A stretch of DNA of 52,988 nucleotides. Origin: Bacteroides sp. 51 (GTDB lineage Bacteria > Bacteroidota > Bacteroidia > Bacteroidales > Bacteroidaceae). Each line of letters starts with the position of its first letter. Within the stretch, counting starts at the first letter, position 1. The stretch is taken from positions 1-52,988 of the forward strand of contig NZ_QVMI01000031.1 in the NCBI RefSeq assembly GCF_010500965.1. The letters run 5' to 3'. Below, one piece after another: positions 1-7,251 of this stretch. The position numbers and the translations under genes are program-made. The notes under the pieces were generated by a model that was not told the origin of the DNA, searched no databases, and was given only the letters and a program-made list of their open reading frames with translations.

Positions 1-1
1 T

Positions 2-70
2 AGGACTATAAAAAGAGTACTGCTTCTATCCGAAGAGCAAAAAGCGCTTGCCAAAATGTTCGGATTTTGA
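2..70 (+). CDS. C-terminal end of an unidentified protein (partial)
   Basis: An open frame enters from the left edge and ends at a TGA at 68-70. The 22 visible residues end in SEEQKALAKMFGF, a charged helical tail that I cannot assign to a family. It is followed after about 50 bp by a strong hairpin with a T-run, which is what the end of a plus-strand gene should look like. The other frames here are not obviously better, so that terminator is the main support for this being a real gene end. Confidence 0.5.
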   Translation, partial: RTIKRVLLLSEEQKALAKMFGF

Positions 71-120
71 TTTGGGTGTCCCAGCGCCAAACTCAGGAGG
101 TGGTTTGATATAACAGATAA

Positions 121-160
121 AGAAATCCCGTTTCAACTTGATTGGAACGGGATTTCTTTT
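121..160. terminator. Bidirectional intrinsic terminator
   Basis: A perfect 12-bp stem (AGAAATCCCGTT at 121-132 pairing with 146-157) closes a 13-nt loop and is followed by TTTT on the plus strand. A-rich sequence just before the stem gives a U-run on the minus strand too. It sits between the end of the partial plus-strand gene and the end of the minus-strand NfnAB-type gene and can serve both. Confidence 0.85.
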
Positions 161-166
161 GTTTAT

Positions 167-205
167 TAGCCACGGATTGCACGGATTACGTGTAATCCGT
201 GGCTA
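167..205. repeat. Inverted repeat of the CCACGGATT family
   Basis: Arms 167-178 and 194-205 (TAGCCACGGATT and its complement) are perfect, and a second CACGGATT lies inside the left arm 9 bp further on. It lies immediately downstream of the NfnAB-type gene. The same word builds the larger inverted repeat at 4583-4687, so this is a dispersed intergenic element rather than a simple terminator. Confidence 0.8.
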
Positions 206-218
206 AAATATATTAACC

Positions 219-2507
219 TTATTTGCGATACTTCGTTGCCATTGCCGCTGCGGCTTTCCTGCCATCGCCCATGGCGAGAATCACGGTAGCACCACCGCGT
301 ACAATATCGCCTCCGGCATAGATCATCGGGATGGACGACTCCATATTGTCGTCTACGTTGATTGTGCCCCACTTACCCATTTCCAGTCCTTTGATTGAGC
401 TTGGCACGATGGGGTTGGGCGACACGCCCACGCTCACAATAGCCAGGTCGATGTCTATGGTTTCCGTAGCTCCCGGAATGGCAACCGGCCTGCGGCGTCC
501 CGAAGCATCGGGTTCGCCAAGTTCCATTCTTTGCAGGATCACTTGTTTTACCTTTCCTTCTTCGTCGGCAATATATTCGATGGGGTTGTGGAGGGTGAGG
601 AATTCAACTCCCTCTTCCTTGGCATGCTTCACTTCCTCGATACGTGCCGGCATTTCTTCTTCCGAGCGACGGTAGATGATCATGGCCCTTTCCGCCCCCA
701 GGCGCTTGGCTGTGCGCACGGAGTCCATAGCCGTGTTACCACCACCGATAACGGCTACATTCTTCCCGAAGGTAACCGGAGTGTCCGAGTCGGGGCTTGC
801 GGCATCCATCAAGTTGACGCGGGTGAGGTATTCGTTGGACGACATGATGTTGATCGAGTTCTCGCCCGGGATGTTCATGAAGTTCGGCAGTCCGGCTCCG
901 GATGCAACGAAGAACCCCTGGAAGCCTTCTTCTTTCAGGTTTTCTACACTGATGGTTTTACCTACGATGCAGTCTTTCTCGAATTTGACGCCCATTTTGC
1001 CGAGGCTTTCAATCTCTACATCGACAATTTTGTTGGGCAGACGGAATTCGGGGATACCGTATTTCAGTACCCCGCCGATTTCGTGCAAGGCTTCGAATAC
1101 CGTTACGTCGAACCCGTATTTCACCATGTCTCCGGCGAAGGAAAGCCCGGCGGGACCGGAGCCGATGACGGCTATTTTGATTCCGTTCTTGTTTTTGATT
1201 TCGGGGATGTATATTTGTCCGCTCTCCCGTTCGTAGTCGGCTGCAAAGCGTTCGAGGTTGCCGATGGCTACGGCCTCTTTACCCATTTTGAGGTGTATAC
1301 ATTTGGCTTCGCACTGTTTCTCCTGTGGACAAACCCGTCCGCAAACGGCGGGCAGAGCGCTTGTCTCTTTCAACGTCTTGGCGGCCTCGAGGAACTCGCC
1401 ACGTTCTATGTTTTTAATGAAGCGCGGAATGTCAATCTCGACCGGGCAGCCCTGTACGCATCCGGGATTGGCGCAGTCCAGGCAGCGCTTGGCTTCTACC
1501 ACGGCCTGCTCTTTGGTCAACCCCTTGTTCACCTCTTCCATGCGGTTTGCGATGCGGTATTCCGGTGTAAGTTCGTTCATCGGAATGCGGCTGATGCTGC
1601 TGCGCTCTTTGGCTTTCAGGCTTTTGCGAAGCTCTTCGCGCCACGGTGCATTACGGTCTTTCTCGTCGGCGGGTTGGGCGATTTCGCATGTAGCGCCGAG
1701 CTTGTTCATTTCTTCGCGTTCGATAGATTTGAACGCCCCCATGCGTTTCAGCATTTCGTCGAAATCTACCTGATGTCCGTCAAATTCGGGACCATCTACG
1801 CAAACAAAGCGGGTCTTTCCGCCCACGGTTATACGGCAGGCGCCGCACATCCCCGTACCGTCGACCATAATGGTGTTTAGCGAAACATCGGTAGGTATGT
1901 CGTATTTTTTAGTAAGCAGACAAACGAACTTCATCATAATGGCCGGGCCGATGGCGAAACATTTGTTCACCGTTTCGCGCTTGATGACTTCTTCAACGCC
2001 CTCGGTGACGAGTCCTTTGCGTCCGTATGATCCGTCGTCGGTCATAATAATCACTTCGTCGGAGCTCTCACGCATTTCTTTCTCAAGAATGATGAGTTCT
2101 TTCGTACGTCCTGCCAATACGGTGATTACCCGGTTGCCGGCTGCTTTCAATGCCTGAACAATAGGTAGCATGGGTGCAACACCTACGCCTCCTCCGGCAC
2201 ATACCACGGTTCCGAAGTTTTCGATATGCGTGGCTTGCCCCAGCGGTCCCACTACGTCGGTGATGTACTGGCCCACTTCCAATGCTGCAAGTCGTTTCGA
2301 CGAAAGGCCTACTTCTTGTACCACCAGTGTGATGGTGCCTTTTTGTGTATCGGCGCCTGCAATGGTGAGCGGCACACGTTCGCCTTTTTCGCCCACGCGT
2401 ACGATAACGAAGTGTCCTGCTTTGCGCGATCTTGCAATGAGTGGTGCGTCGATCTCGAGTTTGAAAACCTTGTCGGAGAATTGTTCTTTGCTAATGATTT
2501 TGTTCAT
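219..2507 (-). CDS. Fused NfnA/NfnB-type NAD(P)H-ferredoxin oxidoreductase (SudBA-like)
   Basis: This 762-residue protein joins two flavoprotein subunits. The first ~280 residues match the NfnA/SudB (DHOD electron-transfer) type, with an FAD/NAD reductase fold (CAGGGVGVAPM near residue 102) and a [2Fe-2S] motif DGTGMCGAC...C near 216-237, giving the Asp-Cys-Cys-Cys pattern known for NfnA. From about 300 on it is NfnB/glutamate-synthase-small-subunit-like: CLDCANPGCVQGCP and CGRVCPQEKQCEAKC for [4Fe-4S] clusters, VIGSGPAG for FAD and VIGGGNTAMDS for NADPH. Family knowledge suggests cytosolic electron bifurcation between NADH, NADPH and ferredoxin; a sulfide dehydrogenase or GltD role is the alternative. 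It appears monocistronic, with a promoter at 2564-2571 and about 50 nt of leader. Confidence 0.9.
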   Translation of the reverse strand: MNKIISKEQFSDKVFKLEIDAPLIARSRKAGHFVIVRVGEKGERVPLTIAGADTQKGTITLVVQEVGLSSKRLAALEVGQYITDVVGPLGQATHIENFGTVVCAGGGVGVAPMLPIVQALKAAGNRVITVLAGRTKELIILEKEMRESSDEVIIMTDDGSYGRKGLVTEGVEEVIKRETVNKCFAIGPAIMMKFVCLLTKKYDIPTDVSLNTIMVDGTGMCGACRITVGGKTRFVCVDGPEFDGHQVDFDEMLKRMGAFKSIEREEMNKLGATCEIAQPADEKDRNAPWREELRKSLKAKERSSISRIPMNELTPEYRIANRMEEVNKGLTKEQAVVEAKRCLDCANPGCVQGCPVEIDIPRFIKNIERGEFLEAAKTLKETSALPAVCGRVCPQEKQCEAKCIHLKMGKEAVAIGNLERFAADYERESGQIYIPEIKNKNGIKIAVIGSGPAGLSFAGDMVKYGFDVTVFEALHEIGGVLKYGIPEFRLPNKIVDVEIESLGKMGVKFEKDCIVGKTISVENLKEEGFQGFFVASGAGLPNFMNIPGENSINIMSSNEYLTRVNLMDAASPDSDTPVTFGKNVAVIGGGNTAMDSVRTAKRLGAERAMIIYRRSEEEMPARIEEVKHAKEEGVEFLTLHNPIEYIADEEGKVKQVILQRMELGEPDASGRRRPVAIPGATETIDIDLAIVSVGVSPNPIVPSSIKGLEMGKWGTINVDDNMESSIPMIYAGGDIVRGGATVILAMGDGRKAAAAMATKYRK

Positions 2508-2563
2508 TGCCTATCAAATTAGTTATTTTTATTACGTACTTGCTGTCATTATGATATTCCGTG

Positions 2564-2594
2564 CAAAGATACTGCTTATTTGGGAAATATGAAA
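2564..2594 (-). promoter_or_regulatory. Bacteroides-type promoter of the NfnAB-like gene
   Basis: On the minus strand a -7 box TATCTTTG lies at 2571-2564. A TTTC is found 19 bp upstream of it, in the position of the -33 element (consensus TTTG). This predicts a start near 2557 and a leader of about 50 nt. Confidence 0.7.
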
Positions 2595-2704
2595 GAAATA
2601 CAGTGTTTCTGAGCTAACATTGCGGCTTAGTTTTAAGAATATTACGGCTTAGTTTTAAATACACAGTGAAGCGGTTTTGAAAATGCAGTTTCTTTTTGCT
2701 TCTG

Positions 2705-2796
2705 AGACCCGGGTGTCAAACCTGTTCACACCCGGGTCTCAATAGAGCTAACACCCGGGTGTGAAGAGGCTTGACACCCGGGTGTCAGCAAGCCAA
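2705..2796. repeat. Four-unit 23-bp array of CCCGGG palindromes
   Basis: Four copies of a palindrome close to ACACCCGGGTGT have their CCCGGG cores at 2708, 2731, 2754 and 2777, exactly 23 bp apart. The 11-bp sequences between them are all different. Copies 1 and 2 also form a 14-bp inverted repeat (TGAGACCCGGGTGT at 2703-2716 and its complement). The array lies between the nfn promoter and the end of serS, with no open frame. Confidence 0.9.
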
Positions 2797-3066
2797 TTGT
2801 ATAAGCATCTTCTGCTTAATTGCGTTTCCGACATAGAAAATGCAACTGCAAAAGCAAAGAACTCCAAATGATACTTGTGATATTAGAATGATATTTCTGT
2901 GTAATATATGGTTCTCTATCTCTCCCTGTCCATCGCCATTCCGGAAGGGTGTGTTAGATGTGACACTTCTTTTGAGATAAAAGACTTGTATGAAGGTTGA
3001 ACCAGGCGGGGATATTTTCTTATCTATGGTTCACTCCTTTTTAATTGGTTTTGATGTAAATGATTT
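2797..3066. other. Intergenic stretch without recognisable features
   Basis: Mostly AT-rich sequence between the 23-bp array and the GGGCGGTTCGCG element. I see no convincing open frame, promoter or RNA gene in it. Confidence 0.5.
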
Positions 3067-3150
3067 ACTGTAGGGGCGGTTCGCGAACCGCCCGAAAATG
3101 GTTTCCTGTGTATTCTGTGCATTGGGCGGTTCGCGAACCGCCCCTACAGT
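3067..3150. repeat. 82-bp palindromic element, copy 1
   Basis: Perfect 27-bp inverted arms (3067-3093 and 3124-3150) each contain the 20-bp palindrome GGGCGGTTCGCGAACCGCCC. The 30-nt loop is nearly identical to that of the copy at 7149-7230 (28 of 30 positions by eye). Conservation of the loop as well as the stem points to a mobile or copied element rather than an independently evolved terminator. It lies downstream of serS and may also end that transcript. Confidence 0.9.
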
Positions 3151-3214
3151 TAACCATTTACTTTTAATTCATTTCCAATCCGTTATACGCTAAAACCTTT
3201 ATAAGACTATAGCA

Positions 3215-4489
3215 TTAATCAATTATATCAAACCCACAATAAGGTACCAATACCTCGGGTATGCGGATGCCTTCCGGTGTTTGATAATTTTCCAGCAATG
3301 CGGCAACAATACGTGGGAGTGCCAGTGCAGAACCATTCAACGTATGACATAACTCTGTTTTCTTTTCTGCATTGCGGTAACGGCATTTCAAACGATTAGC
3401 TTGATAAGACTCGAAGTTAGAAACAGAACTAACTTCCAACCAACGTTTTTGTGCAGCCGAATACACCTCAAAGTCGAAAGTGATAGCAGAAGTGAAACTC
3501 ATATCACCACCACAAAGGCGAAGAATGCGATAAGGCAATCCCAGCTTTGAAACCAGGTTTTCTACATGGGCAATCATTTCATTGAGTGACTCATAAGAAT
3601 GTTCCGGCCTATCAATACGAACAATTTCCACTTTATTAAATTGGTGCAAACGGTTCAAACCACGTACATCTTTACCATAAGATCCGGCTTCACGACGGAA
3701 ACAGGCAGAGTATGCACAGTTCTTGATCGGCAGGTCTTTTTCTTCCAGAATAACATCGCGATAGATGTTAGTCACAGGTACTTCGGCTGTTGGAATCAGG
3801 TATAGATTATCCGCTGTTGCATGATACATCTGTCCTTCTTTGTCCGGCAACTGCCCCGTTCCGTAACCGGAAGCTTCGTTAACCACATAAGGCGGTTCGA
3901 TTTCCAGATATCCGGCATCGCGGGCTTCGTCCAGGAAGAAGTTAATCAATGCTCTTTGCAGGCGGGCGCCTTTGCCTTTATATACAGGAAAACCGGCTCC
4001 GGTGATTTTAACACCAAGCTCAAAGTCAATCAGATCATATTTCTTGGCCAGTTCCCAGTGGGGCAGGGCATCGGCGGGAAGATCAGCATCGTGTCCTCCG
4101 GTACGTTCAACCACATTGTCCTCGGCGCTTGTGCCTTCGGGCACGCTTTCATGAGGGATATTGGGAATGGTATACAGAAGCTCCTGAAGCTCATTTACTG
4201 CTTCGCTGAGAGTCGCTTCCAGCGCTTTATTTTTCTCTTTTAGCTCACCAACGCGTGCACGGGCAGATTCGGCTTCTTCTTTCTTACCCTCTTTCATGAG
4301 CTGTCCGATGGTTTTTGAAAGTGCGTTTACTTCTGCCAGACTATTATCCAGCCCGGTCTGGGTATTTCTTCTGGTTTCGTTAACTTCAATAACCTTCTCT
4401 ATCGTTTCTTTGGCATTCTTGAAATGCTTCTTTTCCAGCCCGCTTAGAACGGCTTCGGTATTCTCCGTAATTTGTTTAATGGTGAGCAT
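3215..4489 (-). CDS. serS: Seryl-tRNA synthetase
   Basis: The 424-residue product has normal bacterial SerRS length. The N-terminal ~110 residues form the antiparallel coiled-coil arm (rich in E/K/L, LSKTIGQLMKEGKKEEAES) that contacts the long variable arm of tRNA-Ser. The class II catalytic domain follows, with motif 2 at FRREAGSYGKD and motif 3 at LNGSALALPRIVAALLENYQ. It charges tRNA-Ser, and tRNA-Sec where present, in the cytosol. It is read alone, from a promoter about 40 bp upstream, and is followed by the palindromic element at 3067-3150. Confidence 0.97.
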   Translation of the reverse strand: MLTIKQITENTEAVLSGLEKKHFKNAKETIEKVIEVNETRRNTQTGLDNSLAEVNALSKTIGQLMKEGKKEEAESARARVGELKEKNKALEATLSEAVNELQELLYTIPNIPHESVPEGTSAEDNVVERTGGHDADLPADALPHWELAKKYDLIDFELGVKITGAGFPVYKGKGARLQRALINFFLDEARDAGYLEIEPPYVVNEASGYGTGQLPDKEGQMYHATADNLYLIPTAEVPVTNIYRDVILEEKDLPIKNCAYSACFRREAGSYGKDVRGLNRLHQFNKVEIVRIDRPEHSYESLNEMIAHVENLVSKLGLPYRILRLCGGDMSFTSAITFDFEVYSAAQKRWLEVSSVSNFESYQANRLKCRYRNAEKKTELCHTLNGSALALPRIVAALLENYQTPEGIRIPEVLVPYCGFDIID

Positions 4490-4525
4490 ATCTTATTTGT
4501 TTTTTAGTTTTCTTTTAAGAATGCA

Positions 4526-4533
4526 CAAAGATA
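4526..4533 (-). promoter_or_regulatory. -7 box of the serS promoter
   Basis: TATCTTTG on the minus strand matches TAnnTTTG and predicts a transcript starting about 30 nt before the serS ATG. The -33 element is not clear. Confidence 0.6.
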
Positions 4534-4582
4534 AAACTTTTTTCAATCGGTTGGCTATGCGTTGAATGTGAATTAAATAGTA

Positions 4583-4687
4583 TAGCCACGGATTTCACGG
4601 ATTGCGTGGATTATAATGCCACGGATAAATTTAAATATAAAAAAATCCGTGTTTCTTAATCCGCGCAATCCGTGAAATCCGTGGCTA
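4583..4687. repeat. Long inverted repeat with 10-bp phased CACGGATT words
   Basis: Arms 4583-4613 and 4657-4687 are 31 bp and match at 30 positions. Each arm is three direct copies of a CACGGATT-like word spaced 10 bp apart. Two further copies of the word lie in the loop region. It occupies the gap between the Gfo/Idh gene and serS and shares its word with the repeat at 167-205. Confidence 0.88.
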
Positions 4688-4717
4688 AATAAAAAGATCA
4701 ACAAACTAGAGTCACCC

Positions 4718-6085
4718 CTATTCCAGCGTATTAACTTTCGGTTTTAACGTAGTCAACGATTCTATCTTGATCGGTTTTCCCGTATCAATACTCTTACGCG
4801 CTGCAACACCTGTCAATATTGACATCGCTCCTTCGCGTACTCCGGCAGCCTGCTTCATTGTGTCAGGTAAATCCTGATCTTTAAACAAGTGGGCGTGCAG
4901 AATCGGGTCGCCTCCGCCGTGTCCTCCCTTTTGCGGCATAACACGAATAATCTTAGCTTTACCGAAGTTCTTTGTCAGACGGATTACATCTCCATCTTCC
5001 AGTTCTTCCCACGGTTGGCGTTCTTTTATCCAGGCATCTATGCGCCCCTTGGTTCCGTTAAAAGCTATGCGATACCCCTCGTAAGGAGAATAAGTGGTCA
5101 ATGAATAACTGACCTGTACCTTGTTTGCATATCGGATCTGTACAGCCATTTTGTCGAAAATATCAATATCTTCGCGGAATACGCAGCCATCGCGGAAATA
5201 ACCATCGTACTTTTCATTCTCGGCATACAAGTCCATAAGCCGTTTCTCTTTGGTGATATCCCGGTAAAACTGGCATTCGGTTTTATGGTCGCATAGACGG
5301 CAATTCTTTCCACGGAATTTGCCATTCTTTCCATAGAATTCAAGCGCCCCGTAAGCAAAAACTTCTTCCGGTTCTGAAGCAATCCACCAATTCAGTAAGT
5401 CGAAATGATGCGTTGACTTGTGCACCAACAAGCTACCGCTGTGTTTCCTATATCCATGCCAGCGACGGAAATAATCTGCTCCGTGGCTTGTATCCAGATA
5501 CCAATGGAAATCAACAGATGTGATTTCGCCTATTTCTCCCTCACGAAGTAATTCATAAATCTTGGCCCGGTGAGGTGAGTATCTGTAATTGAAAGTTACG
5601 GTTACTTTCTTGCCCGAGCGTTTTTGTGCATCAAGAATAGCCTGGCACTTATCCTCATCCGTAGTCATTGGCTTTTCTGTGATCACGTCTACTCCTGCAT
5701 CCAGTGCTTTGACGATAAATTCATCGTGGGTAGCGTCGGTTGTTGTCACCATAACCACATCGGGCTTGGTTGTTTTCAACATCTCGTTGAAGTCCGAGAA
5801 TCCGGGGCAGTTTGGTTCATTGATTACTTGCTTCGTGTATTCGATTCTTCCCGGATTAGTGTCACATAATCCCACAAACTCAATGTAATCTTTGTAACCG
5901 GTATCAACGAGTTGTTTACCCCACATTCCGGCTCCGCGGTGTCCGCAGCCTACCATTGCATAACGTATTTTTTTGCTCTTGGGGTTGGCTTTCTCATCCT
6001 TATCCGGGGTGAAGCCTAGTGCGGAATGTGCCATCAATCCTCCGGCTACTGCTCCGCTTGTTTTCAGAAATTTTCGTCTGTCCAT
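4718..6085 (-). CDS. Tat-exported Gfo/Idh/MocA family oxidoreductase
   Basis: 455 residues beginning MDRRKFLKTSGAVAGG, a twin-arginine signal, so export folded with its NAD(P) is likely. The nucleotide-binding fold starts at MVGCGHRGAGMWG near residue 44, and the family motif TEKPMTTDEDKC (with the conserved Glu-Lys-Pro) lies near 135. The middle carries an unusual Cys cluster (CRLCDHKTEC) that could bind a metal. Relatives oxidise or hydrolyse sugars, including the NAD-dependent glycosidases of this superfamily, but the substrate cannot be read from the sequence. It has its own promoter and no obvious pathway neighbours. Confidence 0.85.
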   Translation of the reverse strand: MDRRKFLKTSGAVAGGLMAHSALGFTPDKDEKANPKSKKIRYAMVGCGHRGAGMWGKQLVDTGYKDYIEFVGLCDTNPGRIEYTKQVINEPNCPGFSDFNEMLKTTKPDVVMVTTTDATHDEFIVKALDAGVDVITEKPMTTDEDKCQAILDAQKRSGKKVTVTFNYRYSPHRAKIYELLREGEIGEITSVDFHWYLDTSHGADYFRRWHGYRKHSGSLLVHKSTHHFDLLNWWIASEPEEVFAYGALEFYGKNGKFRGKNCRLCDHKTECQFYRDITKEKRLMDLYAENEKYDGYFRDGCVFREDIDIFDKMAVQIRYANKVQVSYSLTTYSPYEGYRIAFNGTKGRIDAWIKERQPWEELEDGDVIRLTKNFGKAKIIRVMPQKGGHGGGDPILHAHLFKDQDLPDTMKQAAGVREGAMSILTGVAARKSIDTGKPIKIESLTTLKPKVNTLE

Positions 6086-6132
6086 AGTATGCGTTTTTCT
6101 TGGTTGAACGAATAAATTAATTAGTCTGAGAA

Positions 6133-6140
6133 CAAATATA
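6133..6140 (-). promoter_or_regulatory. -7 box of the Gfo/Idh gene
   Basis: TATATTTG on the minus strand fits TAnnTTTG and lies about 48 bp upstream of the ATG. The -33 element is weak. Confidence 0.5.
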
Positions 6141-6255
6141 TACGAAAACTTCTGGAAAGAGTAGGGGAGTTTTTATAAAAACCAATTATTACGCCTTTTC
6201 CGTCAAATAGTCCACTAAGCGGTTGAGATTAAGATGCTTGTATCTGTCGTTTTTG

Positions 6256-6343
6256 TTTTGAACCGCAGAGTTACGCAGATTAACGCAGGGTTTTCTTTTA
6301 GTTTATAACTCTGCGTTAATCTGCGTAACTCTGCGGTTCAAAA
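6256..6343. repeat. Long inverted repeat with 10-bp phased CGCAGA words
   Basis: Perfect 33-bp arms (6256-6288 and 6311-6343) enclose a 22-nt loop. Each arm holds CGCAGAGTTA, CGCAGATTAA and CGCAG in tandem, a 10-bp period. It lies between the rpmA terminator and the promoter of the Gfo/Idh gene. Confidence 0.9.
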
Positions 6344-6384
6344 AAGAAGAAGAGCGATAACCTGACGATTACCACTCTTCTTTT
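6341..6384 (-). terminator. rpmA terminator hairpin
   Basis: On the minus strand AAGAAGAG (6382-6375) pairs with CTCTTCTT (6354-6347) and is followed by a T-rich run. It lies about 25 bp after the rpmA stop codon and ends the rplU-rpmA transcript. A 15-bp palindrome, AAGATTTAAAATCTT, sits between it and the stop. Confidence 0.75.
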
Positions 6385-6407
6385 ATGTTTTAAGATTTTA
6401 AATCTTC

Positions 6408-6674
6408 TTATGCTTCGGTTTCTGCTGGAACGATAGAAACTGATCTCTTATCGTTTTTACCTTTCTTGAAGCTAACTGTTCCATCTACTAAAGCGAAAAG
6501 AGTGTGGTCTCTACCCATACCCATGTTTTCACCTGGGTGGAATTCTGTACCTCTTTGACGAACGATGATGTTACCTGCTTTGCAAGTTTCGCCACCAAAT
6601 ATCTTAACGCCTAATCTCTTACTTGCTGATTCGCGGCCGTTCTTCGAACTACCGACACCTTTCTTATGTGCCAT
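6408..6674 (-). CDS. rpmA: Large ribosomal subunit protein bL27
   Basis: 88 residues starting [16 protein letters not shown], the bL27 N-terminal tail that reaches towards the peptidyl-transferase centre, followed by [11 protein letters not shown] and [17 protein letters not shown]. There is no extra N-terminal peptide of the kind cleaved by the Prp protease in Firmicutes, so the mature start is encoded directly. It follows rplU by 21 bp in the usual L21-L27 order and shares its promoter. Confidence 0.98.
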   Translation of the reverse strand: MAHKKGVGSSKNGRESASKRLGVKIFGGETCKAGNIIVRQRGTEFHPGENMGMGRDHTLFALVDGTVSFKKGKNDKRSVSIVPAETEA

Positions 6675-6695
6675 TTCTTCTTACTTGTTTAATGA

Positions 6696-7013
6696 TTAAG
6701 CTACTACTTCTGTAATTGTTAACTCTGTGAATTGTTGACGGTGACCGTTCAATTTTCTGTAACCTTTTCTTCTTTTCTTGTGGAAAACAAGAACTTTATC
6801 ACCTTTTACCATGCCCGACACCACTTGGCAAACAACTTTTGCGCCTTCTACTGTAGGAGCGCCTACGGTGATTGTGCCGTTGTTGTCTACTAAAAGAACT
6901 TTGTCAAACTCTACTGTCGCACCATTTTCTGCATTTTGGATGTGGTGAACGAACAATTTCTTTCCGGCTTCAGCTTTGAACTGTTGACCGTTGATTTCTA
7001 CGATTGCGTACAT
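6696..7013 (-). CDS. rplU: Large ribosomal subunit protein bL21
   Basis: 105 residues, the usual length. [24 protein letters not shown] is the typical bL21 start (shown in part: [14 protein letters not shown]), and the C-terminal basic [18 protein letters not shown] binds 23S rRNA. It is first in the rplU-rpmA operon and is preceded by a leader of about 80 nt from a strong promoter. The leader can fold, which leaves room for ribosomal-protein autoregulation. Confidence 0.98.
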   Translation of the reverse strand: MYAIVEINGQQFKAEAGKKLFVHHIQNAENGATVEFDKVLLVDNNGTITVGAPTVEGAKVVCQVVSGMVKGDKVLVFHKKRRKGYRKLNGHRQQFTELTITEVVA

Positions 7014-7096
7014 CTGTTATTATATATACAGGTTTTCTCCGTCGGGTGGTCTTTAATCACTTAGAGAGCACTTTTCTACCCGGTGCGGAATAATCA
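7014..7096 (-). promoter_or_regulatory. Structured 5' leader of rplU-rpmA
   Basis: The predicted transcript starts about 80 nt before rplU. Within it CGGGT pairs with ACCCG, flanked by CCG/CGG, around a shorter internal loop. Ribosomal-protein operons are often self-regulated through such leaders. I do not recognise a specific known motif here. Confidence 0.4.
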
Positions 7097-7101
7097 GGGC
7101 A

Positions 7102-7133
7102 CAAAATTAGTGTTTATATTTGTTTTGTGCAAG
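7102..7133 (-). promoter_or_regulatory. Promoter of rplU-rpmA
   Basis: On the minus strand TTG of a -33 element (7132-7130) is separated by 20 bp from the -7 box TAATTTTG (7109-7102). This is one of the better promoter matches in the window. Confidence 0.75.
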
Positions 7134-7148
7134 AAAAGTTCATGTTTT

Positions 7149-7230
7149 CTGTAGGGGCGGTTCGCGAACCGCCCGAAAATGGTTTACTGTGTATTCTGCG
7201 CATTGGGCGGTTCGCGAACCGCCCCTACGG
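7149..7230. repeat. 82-bp palindromic element, copy 2
   Basis: Perfect 25-bp inverted arms starting with TGTAGGGGC, each containing GGGCGGTTCGCGAACCGCCC, around a 30-nt loop. The whole element is nearly identical to the copy at 3067-3150, including the loop. It lies between the end of the TraB-like gene and the rplU promoter. Confidence 0.9.
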
Positions 7231-7251
7231 TGAAAGTATTCTGGGAGTTTC

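Noticed and set aside
2705-2796. A minimal CRISPR array (12-bp repeat, 11-bp spacer)
   Set aside because: Repeats and spacers are far too short, the repeat is fully palindromic, there are no cas genes, and two other arrays have different words with the same geometry.
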